Assembly: GCA_963796675.1 (NCBI GenBank)
Contig: CAWCMS010000008.1
Location: 625,721-689,720 of the forward strand
Reading direction: 5' to 3'
Length of the DNA stretch: 64,000 nt
Source of the DNA: CAWCDJ01 sp963796675
Lineage (GTDB): Bacteria; Acidobacteriota; Terriglobia; Bryobacterales; Bryobacteraceae
This document shows positions 9,560 to 18,241 of this stretch, piece after piece (positions within the stretch are counted from its first letter, which is position 1; each line of letters begins with the position of its first letter). Made by a program: the position numbers and the translations under genes. The notes under the pieces are model-generated. The model was not told the origin of the DNA and did not search any database. It was given only the letters and a program-made list of their open reading frames with translations.

Positions 9560-9840
9560 CGAGTATCCGGGCTCACCGACAAATTCCGCAGTCTCTGATT
9601 AAATTTCAGTAACCGAAGGGTGTGCCGTGAAACCGGGTAGGGATCGCTCCGTCTATCAAAACGACGCGCGAGTGCACGGCGGCAATGCGGACGAGCATTT
9701 GGGCCGCAGGGACGAACTACGCTCGCGGGGGTCTATGGGGAGCCGCATGGCACAGACGGAGGGCAGGGCACTGCAGCCCAGAGTCAGCGGGCAGACCATC
9801 ATCGATGAGCTGATCCGCAATATGGAACTGGGACGGTTGG
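8066..9840 (+). repeat. Long direct repeat, copy B
   Basis: Partner of 1273-3746. The repeat includes the fucosidase 3' part, the whole intergenic spacer and the first 214 bases of the FHA gene; after 9840 only the intact FHA gene continues. With copy A ending at 3746 on the sequence CTGG, the arrangement looks like a tandem duplication of a unit of about 2.6 kb (1134-3746) that was later interrupted and internally rearranged. Confidence 0.85.
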
Positions 9841-10556
9841 AGATGGGCTACAGCGTGCTCCTGCCGTGTATCTTTAGCGTCTATCTTCATCCCGACGATT
9901 ATCAGCGCCTGGTGGGTGTGCAGGAGCTGATCCGCGAAGATGCCCGCCGCGCGTTGAATGCGCGGATGGCCGCATGGAACACGCCGAAAGGCTCGCTGTT
10001 CCGCCGCAACGGGACCCACAAACAGTGCCGGATCGCACAGAACGACTGGTGGATCGAGTTGTTCGCCGACACGGAAAACTCGGTGCCGCCGGGCGACGTG
10101 GAGATCCACTCCGAATTGAACGATATGCAGCAGCCGGGCTATCGCGGGGTCAAGACCACGCTGATCGGCCGGGAGCCCTCGGTCACCTCGGCCCGCGCGG
10201 ATCGCGACCGCCAGAGCACGCGGCACCAGCCGGCGCGCGTCTTCGCCGAAATCCGCTACCAGGACGATTCCGGGCCGCAGACCTTCTTTGTAACGCAGGA
10301 CGAAATCTGTGTCGGCCGCGGCGGCGACGATCGCAGCGTGGATCTTCCGCTCTACACGAGCGACGAAGTCTCGCGCGATCACCTGCGGCTGCGGCGCGAC
10401 CCAATGAGCGGCGGCTTCGTGATTGTCGACAACAGCCGCAACGGAACGTGGCTGAACGGCAAACGTTTGGAGCGCGGCGTGGAGCGTCCGCTGCCGGACC
10501 AGGCCGAAATCCGCGTCGCCGAAGTGGTGAAGCTCTCCTTCGAAGCCCGGAGATAG
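9627..10556 (+). CDS. FHA-domain protein with FhaA-like N-terminal domain
   Basis: A 309-residue protein that binds phosphothreonine peptides through a C-terminal forkhead-associated domain. The FHA core shows ICVGRG, the Ser/Arg/His element SRDHLRL and the distal NSRNGTWLNG, roughly residues 215-305. The N-terminal region (YSVLLPCIFSVYLHPDDY...) resembles the DUF3662 domain of actinobacterial FhaA. I kept the GTG at 9627 because GAAGGG lies 7 bases upstream; ATGs at 9735 and 9747 are alternatives. It heads an operon with a membrane peptide, a PP2C phosphatase, a Ser/Thr kinase and a RodA-PBP fusion, so it is probably a phospho-dependent adaptor in cell-wall control. Confidence 0.8.
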   Translation: MKPGRDRSVYQNDARVHGGNADEHLGRRDELRSRGSMGSRMAQTEGRALQPRVSGQTIIDELIRNMELGRLEMGYSVLLPCIFSVYLHPDDYQRLVGVQELIREDARRALNARMAAWNTPKGSLFRRNGTHKQCRIAQNDWWIELFADTENSVPPGDVEIHSELNDMQQPGYRGVKTTLIGREPSVTSARADRDRQSTRHQPARVFAEIRYQDDSGPQTFFVTQDEICVGRGGDDRSVDLPLYTSDEVSRDHLRLRRDPMSGGFVIVDNSRNGTWLNGKRLERGVERPLPDQAEIRVAEVVKLSFEARR

Positions 10557-10560
10557 AAGC

Positions 10561-10668
10561 GTGACTCTCGATCAACTGTACCGGCTGCACACGCCGTTCG
10601 TGATTCTATTCCTGGCATTCGTGGTGGTGTTCGTGGCCGGTTCGCTGTGGGCGGAGCGCCGCAAATGA
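10561..10668 (+). CDS. 35-residue single-pass membrane peptide
   Basis: GTG at 10561 opens a 35-codon frame: a short polar N-terminus (TLDQLYRLHTP), one hydrophobic segment of about 18 residues rich in Val, Phe and Leu, and a basic end (WAERRK). It begins four bases after the FHA gene's stop, and its TGA overlaps the ATG of the phosphatase gene (ATGA), so it appears translationally coupled. Tight packing and the clean TM helix argue it is real. Function is unknown; a small membrane tether or regulator of the neighbouring kinase/phosphatase is only a guess. Confidence 0.55.
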   Translation: MTLDQLYRLHTPFVILFLAFVVVFVAGSLWAERRK

Positions 10669-11531
10669 TCTACGGCGCCGCCAGCCACACGGGGCTCGTG
10701 CGCGAACGCAACGAGGATCGCTACTGGGCCGATCCCGACCGCGGAGCCTACCTGGTGGTGGACGGCCTGGGCGGAGAGGCAGCCGGCGAACTGGCCGCCG
10801 AGACCGCGGTGGAGGTGATCCGCGCGTGCCCGCTCGATGATGGAGAAGCCGCCATCCGGCAGGCGATCGCCGATGCCAACAATCGCATCTATGCGCTCGC
10901 CGCGGAGGTTCCCGAGCATCACGGGATGGCGTGTGTCCTCACGCTGGCGGTGGTGCGGGAGCAGGAGGTGATGATCGGGCACGTGGGCGATTCGCGGCTC
11001 TACCTGTTCTGGCAGGGAGGGGTGCGTAAACTCACACACGACCACTCGCCGGTGGGCGAGTGCGAAGACGCGGGCCTGGTGAGCGAAGCCGAGGCGATGG
11101 CGCATGCCCGCCGGCATGAAATCTTCCGCGATGTAGGCTCGCAGCCGCGGCAGCCGCGCGAACCCGGCTTTATCGATTTCCATCAGTGCCGGTTCCGCCC
11201 CGATTCGGCTCTCCTGCTCTGCAGCGACGGGCTTACCGATCACCTTCCCACCGCGAAACTGCGGGAAATTGTCGAGCATTATGCGGGCGATCCGGTTCGC
11301 GTGGCGGTGGAACTGGTGGATGCTGCCAACGATGCGGGCGGCTCCGACAATATCACGGCAGTCTTTGTGGCCGGCGATACGTTCCGGGGCCGCGCTTCCA
11401 TCACGCGTCCACTTCCGGTCACCACTCGCCTGCGCCGGCCAAAGCAGATGCTCACCGGGCGGATGGCGTTCCTCACCTACGGGGTGCTGATCGGCATGTT
11501 GTTATGGGCGGCGATGAAGTTGAGGGGCTGA
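10665..11531 (+). CDS. PP2C-family Ser/Thr protein phosphatase, membrane anchored
   Basis: A 288-residue metal-dependent phosphatase similar to mycobacterial PstP. It has the PPM motifs in order: RERNEDR, VVDGLGG (metal-binding Asp and Gly), GHVGDSRLY, CSDGLTDHL and GGSDNITAV. After the catalytic domain a basic linker leads to a single C-terminal transmembrane helix (TYGVLIGMLLWAAM), so the catalytic domain should face the cytoplasm. The start is the ATG at 10665 that overlaps the stop of the 35-aa peptide. The kinase gene follows one base after the stop, the usual phosphatase/kinase partnership. Confidence 0.88.
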   Translation: MIYGAASHTGLVRERNEDRYWADPDRGAYLVVDGLGGEAAGELAAETAVEVIRACPLDDGEAAIRQAIADANNRIYALAAEVPEHHGMACVLTLAVVREQEVMIGHVGDSRLYLFWQGGVRKLTHDHSPVGECEDAGLVSEAEAMAHARRHEIFRDVGSQPRQPREPGFIDFHQCRFRPDSALLLCSDGLTDHLPTAKLREIVEHYAGDPVRVAVELVDAANDAGGSDNITAVFVAGDTFRGRASITRPLPVTTRLRRPKQMLTGRMAFLTYGVLIGMLLWAAMKLRG

Positions 11532-11532
11532 A

Positions 11533-13116
11533 ATGACCGCGCCTACGCGAATCGGGCGTTACGAAATCATCCGCCGGATCGGCAAGAGCATGACGGATGT
11601 CTACCTTGCGATCGACACGGAGGCCAATCGAAAGGTCGTCATCAAGCTGATCCCGCCGGGCGGAGATGCGCTCAACCAGATGGTGCTGGAGGCCGAACGG
11701 CGAGGCGCGGAGTTGCAGAGGCAGCTTCAGGCGCTCGATCCGCGCATGGTCGAGGTGTACGAATACGGCGACAGCGACGGCTTCTTCTTTGTGGCGATGC
11801 AGTATGTGGAAGGCCGCAACCTGGCCGAAGTGCTGCACGCCGATCATGCCATCGACCCGATCCGTGCGGCCGCCATCGCGCTCGAAGTGTGCGAGCAACT
11901 GGCCAAATTCCACTCCTGCGAAGCGGCGGTAGTCCACGGCGATATCAAGCCTTCGAACATACATTTGGGGCCGAACGATACGGTGCGGCTGCTCGATTTC
12001 GGAATCGCCAAGACGCTGCGGGCCAACGGCGACGCTACGGCGCACCACTTCGGCAGCCCCGGCTACTGCTCGCCGGAGCGGCTGAGCCGGTCGCAGGTGG
12101 ACCAGCAGTCGGACCTGTGGGCGATGGGCGCGACGCTCTACGAAATGCTCGCGGGGGCGCCGCCTTACCAGGCGGAGAGCACGGCCAAGCTGGAGAAGCT
12201 GGTGCTTTCGCACCATCCGCCGCGTCCGCTGCCGGGCTCGGTGCCGCGCGGATTGCGATCGATTTGCCTCAAAGCGATGGCGCCCGATCCGCGCAAACGC
12301 TATCGCACGGCGCGCGCTTTTCAGGCCGATCTGCAGACATTTCTGGAACACCGGCAGACGGTGGCCGAGGCCGAACAGCGCGCGGGATGGAGCGCCAACG
12401 CCACCATCGAAGCGGCGCGCGCGTATCTGCGCAAGGCCACGGTGACGATGCGGCGAGCGAAGCGGCGGCTGCGCGTAATATCCGGCGCGGCGTGGTTCGC
12501 GGTTGGCATGGCGCTGTGGATCGGCGGGAACCTCGGCTGGCAGATCTGGCACGCGAGCGCCGCTCCGAAATCGCAGCCACCCAGGCTCGCGGCGGCGCCG
12601 CCCCCGCTGCTGACTCCGGCGCTCTACATCGCCGAAGCCGACCGCGTCTTCAACGCCTATGAGAACAGCGCCAATGCTTCGCTCGATGCCTTCGACTGGC
12701 AGAAGGCCGAGGTGTGTCTGCTGCGGGCGGTGGATCTGGGCGCCGGCGACAACCGCACGATGGAGCACCTGGAGTTGAGCCGCGGGTACGCGACACTCGG
12801 CCGCCTGGGCACCTTGCAGTATTCCGAAGCGGGCATGAGTCAACTGAAGCTCTACGTCCGCGAACAGTTCCAGGATGCCGCGCGCCGCGTGCCGGACGAT
12901 CCGGCTCCGCACCTGGCGCTGGCGCGGCTCTACACGTACTCGCTGCCCGATGGCGCCCGGGCTCTGGCCGAATTCGCCGCCGCCGAGCGTATGGGCGCGA
13001 AATTCGGGCCGCGCGAGATCCGCCAGCGCGAAGATGCCCAGACGCTCGAAAAGCCGAAGCCGGCCCTCCGCACGGTGGCCGGTAAGACCAAGGGGAGGAA
13101 CCATCGATGGCGGTGA
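11533..13116 (+). CDS. Ser/Thr protein kinase with unusual glycine loop, membrane anchored
   Basis: A 527-residue eukaryotic-like kinase. The domain begins at IGRYEIIRRIG. The catalytic lysine is in RKVVIKLI, the catalytic loop is HGDIKPSN (Asp about 137), the metal motif is LLDFGIAK, and GSPGYCSPE stands at the APE position. The nucleotide loop reads RIGKSMTDVYLA, with only one of the usual three glycines, and the catalytic loop has HGD instead of HRD (a non-RD kinase). A transmembrane helix lies at about residues 315-337. The roughly 190-residue extracytoplasmic tail holds TPR-like helical segments (AEVCLLRAVDLGAGDN). It overlaps the RodA-PBP gene by 10 bases. Confidence 0.85.
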   Translation: MTAPTRIGRYEIIRRIGKSMTDVYLAIDTEANRKVVIKLIPPGGDALNQMVLEAERRGAELQRQLQALDPRMVEVYEYGDSDGFFFVAMQYVEGRNLAEVLHADHAIDPIRAAAIALEVCEQLAKFHSCEAAVVHGDIKPSNIHLGPNDTVRLLDFGIAKTLRANGDATAHHFGSPGYCSPERLSRSQVDQQSDLWAMGATLYEMLAGAPPYQAESTAKLEKLVLSHHPPRPLPGSVPRGLRSICLKAMAPDPRKRYRTARAFQADLQTFLEHRQTVAEAEQRAGWSANATIEAARAYLRKATVTMRRAKRRLRVISGAAWFAVGMALWIGGNLGWQIWHASAAPKSQPPRLAAAPPPLLTPALYIAEADRVFNAYENSANASLDAFDWQKAEVCLLRAVDLGAGDNRTMEHLELSRGYATLGRLGTLQYSEAGMSQLKLYVREQFQDAARRVPDDPAPHLALARLYTYSLPDGARALAEFAAAERMGAKFGPREIRQREDAQTLEKPKPALRTVAGKTKGRNHRWR

Positions 13117-16100
13117 CCCGCAGTTGGACCGGTGCCGGCGCAAAGCCCGCTGTGCTCTCGGCCACCGAGAAGCCGCGGCCGCGCGCGGGCTCACTATGGC
13201 TCTTGGGCGCGTCCCTGCTGGTGGCGGGTGCGCTGGTGATGGTGTACGCGGCCAAGCAGCAGAGCTTTGCGGGCGCCGCGGAAGCGGTCGACCTGAACGC
13301 CATCGTCTCCGCCGACCAGGTGCTGCCGCTACTCGAAGCCTATCCCGACCGCGCCGAGCGCGAGCGCGTCGCGCAAGCGATCTTCGAAACGGTGGAGCGG
13401 GCGCGGCCGGTGCGCAATGTCGGCGCGCTGGCGCCGCTGCGGCGCTCCGAGCACCTGCCGCTCGCCAAGCTGAAGCCGCTCATGATCGTGCGCACGCCGC
13501 GCGATTTCCAGAAGCAGTTTCTGCTCGCAGCCGGCCTGTATTTCGGCGGCTTTTACCTGGTGGCGCTGGTATGGGCGATCACGGGATTCCGCGGCGACCG
13601 CAAACTGCTGCCCGCGCTGCACCTGCTTTCGGGCATCGGCCTGTGCCTGATGGTGAGCCTGCGCGACCCCCTGCGCGATACGCTCGAATTTCACAAGTTC
13701 GCGCTCGGCGTGTTTCTCGGATGCCTGCTGCTGGCGCTGCCAGCACTGCGCTTCTTCGACTACCGGCGCCTTTCCGACTGGTGCTACACGCCGCTGTTCG
13801 CCGCCATGGGGCTGTTCGGCATGCTGCTGGCGTTCGGACGCGGCCCGGCAGGCAACGATGCCAAGGTGAACCTGGGACCGTTCCAACCGGTGGAGCTGAT
13901 TAAGATCCTGCTGGTGCTCTTCCTGGCCGGATACTTCGCGCGCAACTGGGACCGCCTGCGCGATCTCCGCGAGCGCCGCCTCTTCCCGCGACTGTTTCAG
14001 CGCTTCGGCATGGCTCGGGCGGAGCACGTGCATCCCCGTGGCGCTCGCGGTGGCGGGCTCGGTGGTGCTGTTCTTCGTGCTGAAGGACCTCGGCCCGGCG
14101 CTGGTCACCTTCTTCGTCTTCCTGACGATGTTCGGAGCTGCCCGCGGGCGTCCGGGGCTGGCCGTAGCGGGAGTGGTCGCGATGGTGGCGGCGGTCGCCA
14201 TCGGCTACCACCTCGGCCAGCCGCACACCGTGGTCGAGCGCATCCACATGTGGCTTTCGCCATGGGATAACGAAGTTCACGGCGGCGACCAACTGGCGCA
14301 CGCGCTGTGGGGCTTTTCGACCGGCGGGCCATTCGGCTCGGGGCCGGGCTGGGGCGACCCGGCGATGATCCCGGCCGGCAATACCGACCTGGTGCTGCCC
14401 GCCATCGGCGAAGAGTGGGGCTTCCTCGGTGTGGTCGCGGTCTTCCTGCTGGTTGGCTTTCTGGTGTTCCGTTCGCTGCGCGCGGCGCGCCGGGCGGGGA
14501 CGCATTACGGCTTCTTCCTCGGGCTGGGGCTCACGAGCCTGATCGCGTTCGAGATGCTGCTGATCAGCTCCGGGGTGCTGGGCCTGCTGCCGCTTTCGGG
14601 CGTGGTGTCGCCGTTCCTCAGCTCGGGCAACACCGCGATGCTCGCGAATTTCCTGGTGTTCGCACTGCTCGCCTCCATCTCGGCCGACGACCGCGGCGAA
14701 GCGGAGCGACTGCCGCACAGTATCCGCCCCTTGAAGATCGTGCTGGCGGTGGCCGCCACCGTGCTGATCGCTATGGCCGCGCGCTACCAGGTGATCAGCG
14801 ACCGCGACTACCTGGCGCGCGACGCGCACTCGTTCGAGGCCGACGGCGTCAAGCGTCCGCAGCACAATCCGCGACTCAACTCGATCGCCGCCGAGATTCC
14901 GCGCGGCGCCATCTACGACCGCAACGGCATTCCTCTCGCCACCAGCAATTGGGCGGAGCTCGAACGGCACAAGGCGGATTACCAGGCGCTCGGTATCTCG
15001 ATCGACCAGGCGTGCTCGCGCTTCGACAACCGGCACTATCCCTTCGGCGCGGCTACCGCGCTGGTGCTGGGCGACCTGCGCACGGGCGAGAATTTTCACG
15101 CATCGAATTCGTCGCTGGTGGAGCACGACTCCAACCGCAAGCTGCAAGGCTATGATTTCGTGGAGCTGGCCGGCCTGGTGCGCTACCGCCATCAGCCGGG
15201 CAATCCGGAACTGGCTCGGGTGCTGGCGCGCGACCGCAACATCCGCTCGACGCTCGATATCCGGCTGCAACTGCGCGCGCAGCAGATTCTGGCCCAGCAC
15301 CTGCATGGGCAGAAAGGCTCGGTCGTGGTGATGGAAGCGGGCACGGGCGACGTGCTCGCGATGGTCAGCCTGCCCGCACCCGATCCGCCCGGCGTGCGCA
15401 CGGCGGCGCCCTCGCCCGACGAACTGCTCGACCGCGCGCGCTACGGGACCTATCCGCCGGGATCCACGTTCAAGCTGGTGACCGCGATGGCCGCGCTGCG
15501 CGAGGATCCGGAACTGCGTCACCGCACGTTTCTCTGCCGGCGGCTCTCCGACGGCCGTGCGGGCACGTGGATCGCAGGATGGAACCGCCCGATTAAAGAC
15601 GATATCGGCGACCACGCACATGGCACTCTCGACATGGAGCGCGCCATCGCCGTTTCGTGCAACGCGTACTTCGCACAGCTTGGCGTGAACGATGTGGGAT
15701 CCAAGGCGCTGGCCGAGACCGCCGCCAAGCATGGGGATTTCGACCGGCGATCCGGCCGAATTGCGCAAGATGCTGCCGTTCGCCGCCTACGGGCAGGGGC
15801 CGGTGCTGATCACGCCCTTCAAGATGGCGCGCGTCTCGGCGGCGATCGCCGCGGGCGGCCTGATGCCCGAGGGCCGCTGGCAGACCGATAGCAGCAATAC
15901 CCGCGCCGATGCACCGGTCAGGATCGTGCCGGAGTCCCAGGCCGCATTCCTGGCGGGCGCGATGCGGCGCGTGGTGACGGAAGGGACGGGGCGGCGTGCG
16001 ATGGCGGGGTCGGAGATCAGCTTCGCGGGCAAAACGGGGACCGCGCAGATGGATGTAGGGATGCCGCATTCCTGGTTCACCGGCTTCGCGCCGTACGATG

Positions 16101-16223
16101 GCGACGCTTCGAAGCGCGCTGGCCTTCGCGGTACTGGTGGAGCACGGCGGCTACGGCTCGCTGGCGGCGGCGCCGGTGGCGCGAGAGGTCATGGAGGCGG
16201 CAAAGAGTTTGGGGTTGCTATGA
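13107..16223 (+). CDS. RodA/FtsW (SEDS) glycosyltransferase fused to class B penicillin-binding protein, frameshifted
   Basis: One long gene (about 1,038 codons) joins a peptidoglycan polymerase and its transpeptidase. GGGGAGG lies 8 bases before the ATG. An N-terminal TM helix and an extracytoplasmic segment (VSADQVLPLLEAYPDR...VRNVGAL) precede the SEDS domain, marked by VNLGPFQPVELIK and GDQLAHALWGFSTGG...GEEWGF. The PBP part follows in the same frame, with GSTFK (Ser codon 15463), SCN (15655) and KTG (16031). Three frame breaks occur. Removing C at 14031 and C at 15730 restores frame at the first two; the third is near 16110. With these repaired the frame ends TGA at 16223, overlapping the next gene's ATG. 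Confidence 0.8.
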
Positions 16224-16984
16224 ATATCAGTGAATTTCTGGAACGGTTCGGACGAACGCTGCTCGAAGCGCCGCTCTCCACCGGCTCAAAGGCCGAGGTA
16301 CCGGCGGAACTGGCGGAGATCCGCCTGGCAGTGCTCGATTGCCTGCGCGGAAAGACGTATCGCTCCGGCGGACGGAAGGTCTTCCCCTACGACCTGGTGC
16401 GCGTGCACATGCAGGGGATCGAAGACGAGCGGCTGGGCGTGTTTTCCGGCCGTTTCTTTCGCCAGTACCTGGAGCAGGAGGTGCACGCATTTCTGCGCGA
16501 CGATGGCTGCCGCTTTGCCGAGTCGCTGCGGGTGGATGTGCAGGCGATCGGCGGACTGCCGCAGCCCGGCGTGCCCTGGCTGGTCGTGGAAGCGGCCGCG
16601 CAGGAGACGGCTGCCGGCCGCCCCGGTGCGCGGCTGGTGGCAACCGGGGGCAACGAGTTTCCGCTGGCGAAGGCCCGGGTCAACATCGGACGCGTGGGCG
16701 ACGTCTATCGCGCGGGCGGCATGTTTCGCCGGAACGATATCGTGATCGACCACGAGACGGTATCGCGCGAGCACGCGCACATCCTGCACGATCGCACGAC
16801 AGGCGAATACCGGCTATTCAACGACCGCTGGTACGTGCGCGGCCCGCGTCCGGCAGAGTGTGGAATCTGGATCGTGCGCGACGGTATGAGTCAGGAGGTC
16901 CACCGCGACAGCCGGGGCGCGCGTCTGGAACATGGCGACGAGATCCACCTGGGCGAAGCCGTTATGGTGTTTCAGGTAGAGTAG
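16220..16984 (+). CDS. FHA-domain protein, FhaA-like
   Basis: A 254-residue protein whose ATG overlaps the TGA of the RodA-PBP gene. The N-terminal about 110 residues (KVFPYDLVRVHMQGIEDERL...) resemble the DUF3662-type domain of FhaA proteins. The C-terminal half is an FHA fold: a glycine-rich strand (NIGRVGDVY), NDIVIDHETVSREHAHIL with the phosphopeptide-binding Ser-Arg-Glu-His element, and a final strand GDEIHLGEAVMVF. It probably reads phosphorylation placed by the operon's kinase. The 3' end overlaps the convergent MFS gene by 23 bases and no terminator is visible between them. Confidence 0.75.
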   Translation: MNISEFLERFGRTLLEAPLSTGSKAEVPAELAEIRLAVLDCLRGKTYRSGGRKVFPYDLVRVHMQGIEDERLGVFSGRFFRQYLEQEVHAFLRDDGCRFAESLRVDVQAIGGLPQPGVPWLVVEAAAQETAAGRPGARLVATGGNEFPLAKARVNIGRVGDVYRAGGMFRRNDIVIDHETVSREHAHILHDRTTGEYRLFNDRWYVRGPRPAECGIWIVRDGMSQEVHRDSRGARLEHGDEIHLGEAVMVFQVE

Positions 16985-18194
16985 GCGTCCGGAGCCGGCC
17001 AGGCTCGGAAGGCGCGTCCCAATACGCGAGCGAGATCCCGATGGTCACCAACTGCACCAGGACGATCAGGCCCACGCACGCCGGCCACCCGCCGCGGGAC
17101 CAGAAGTACCCCGGGACGGCCGAACCGAACGTGCCTCCGATGTAATAGGACGTCACGTACAACCCCACCGCGGCGGCGCGCGCTTCGTGCGCAAGCAGCC
17201 CGACGAAGCTCGATCCGGCGGCATTGGCAATAAATGCCCCGGTGCAGCACAGCGCGAGTCCCGCGAGAACGGCGGTAAAGCTGGGGATCAGCGTCAGCAA
17301 CGCTCCCGCGATGCCGCCGCCAAATGCGATCGCCAGGGCGAAGCGGTGGCCCAGGCGGTCAATCGTCCGCCCGGCGTAGGGTGTGATCACCGCGCCGACC
17401 AGGTAAACCACGAACAGCATCGCGAGCGCCTGGGTACCGAGAGAGAACGGCGGCGCGGCCAGGTAGAAATTGATATACGTAAACGCGGCGATTTGCGTGA
17501 ACAGCACACAGAACCCCACCGCGTAGGTGGCGATCAGCCGCGGATTCCGCAGGTGCATTAGCGTGGGAGCAAGCACCGGAGCTCCGGCCCGTTTGGCCGC
17601 AAAATGGCGGCTACCGGGTAGCCAGCGCCAGATGGCTAATCCGCCGAGCGCGTTGAGCAGGCCGAGAGCGACGAACGACCACCGCCACCCGGCATGCGCG
17701 GCCACGATGCCGGCCACCATCCGGCCCGAGAATCCACCCAGCACCGTCCCCGAAACGTAGGCCGCCACCGCGGCGCCCATGCCGGTCTCCCACTCTTCAT
17801 TGATGTAGGCGATGGTCACGGCGAAGATTCCCGGCGTGAATACGCCCTGCCAAAACCGCCAGAAAATGAGTTGTCCGAGACTGGCCGCGGTGGCCGCGAG
17901 CAGCGTCGGCAGCGCCAACAGGAACGCGGCGGCGATCATCACGCGCTTGCGCCCGAAGCGGTCCGAGATCACACCCGCGAAGGGCGCGGCCAACGCCACC
18001 GCAAGAGTCGAGGCGGTGATGACGAGGCTTACGGCGGCCGCGGAGGCGTGAAATGACGATGCCAGAAGCGGCAACAGCGGCTGCGGAGCGAACAGCGTAA
18101 GAAAGGCGCAGAATCCGGCGCACATCACCGCGGCGGTGCGCGCTCGCGTTCGCCCCGGCAAACAGGACGCCGCCTGTTGCACTGGGCTAAGCAT
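16962..18194 (-). CDS. MFS transporter, drug/sugar efflux type
   Basis: A 410-residue integral membrane protein with twelve hydrophobic segments. The loop 2-3 signature GVISDRFGRKRVM is the hallmark of the major facilitator superfamily, repeated in weaker form as GRTIDRLGHRFAL in the second half. Overall it resembles YnfM/arabinose-efflux-like exporters. The substrate cannot be told from sequence. It is transcribed towards the FHA gene and divergently from the ankyrin gene, with only 47 bases between the two starts. Confidence 0.85.
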   Translation of the reverse strand: MLSPVQQAASCLPGRTRARTAAVMCAGFCAFLTLFAPQPLLPLLASSFHASAAAVSLVITASTLAVALAAPFAGVISDRFGRKRVMIAAAFLLALPTLLAATAASLGQLIFWRFWQGVFTPGIFAVTIAYINEEWETGMGAAVAAYVSGTVLGGFSGRMVAGIVAAHAGWRWSFVALGLLNALGGLAIWRWLPGSRHFAAKRAGAPVLAPTLMHLRNPRLIATYAVGFCVLFTQIAAFTYINFYLAAPPFSLGTQALAMLFVVYLVGAVITPYAGRTIDRLGHRFALAIAFGGGIAGALLTLIPSFTAVLAGLALCCTGAFIANAAGSSFVGLLAHEARAAAVGLYVTSYYIGGTFGSAVPGYFWSRGGWPACVGLIVLVQLVTIGISLAYWDAPSEPGRLRTPTLPETP

Positions 18195-18241
18195 AAGCTC
18201 TATTATCCCAGTCCGCGGCGCGGGTATTTCCGCGATAAGGT

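Noticed and set aside
13900..15768. Long minus-strand frame opposite the RodA-PBP gene
   Set aside because: Product is rich in Arg, His, Gln and Glu with no motif; the plus strand holds SEDS and PBP motifs throughout.
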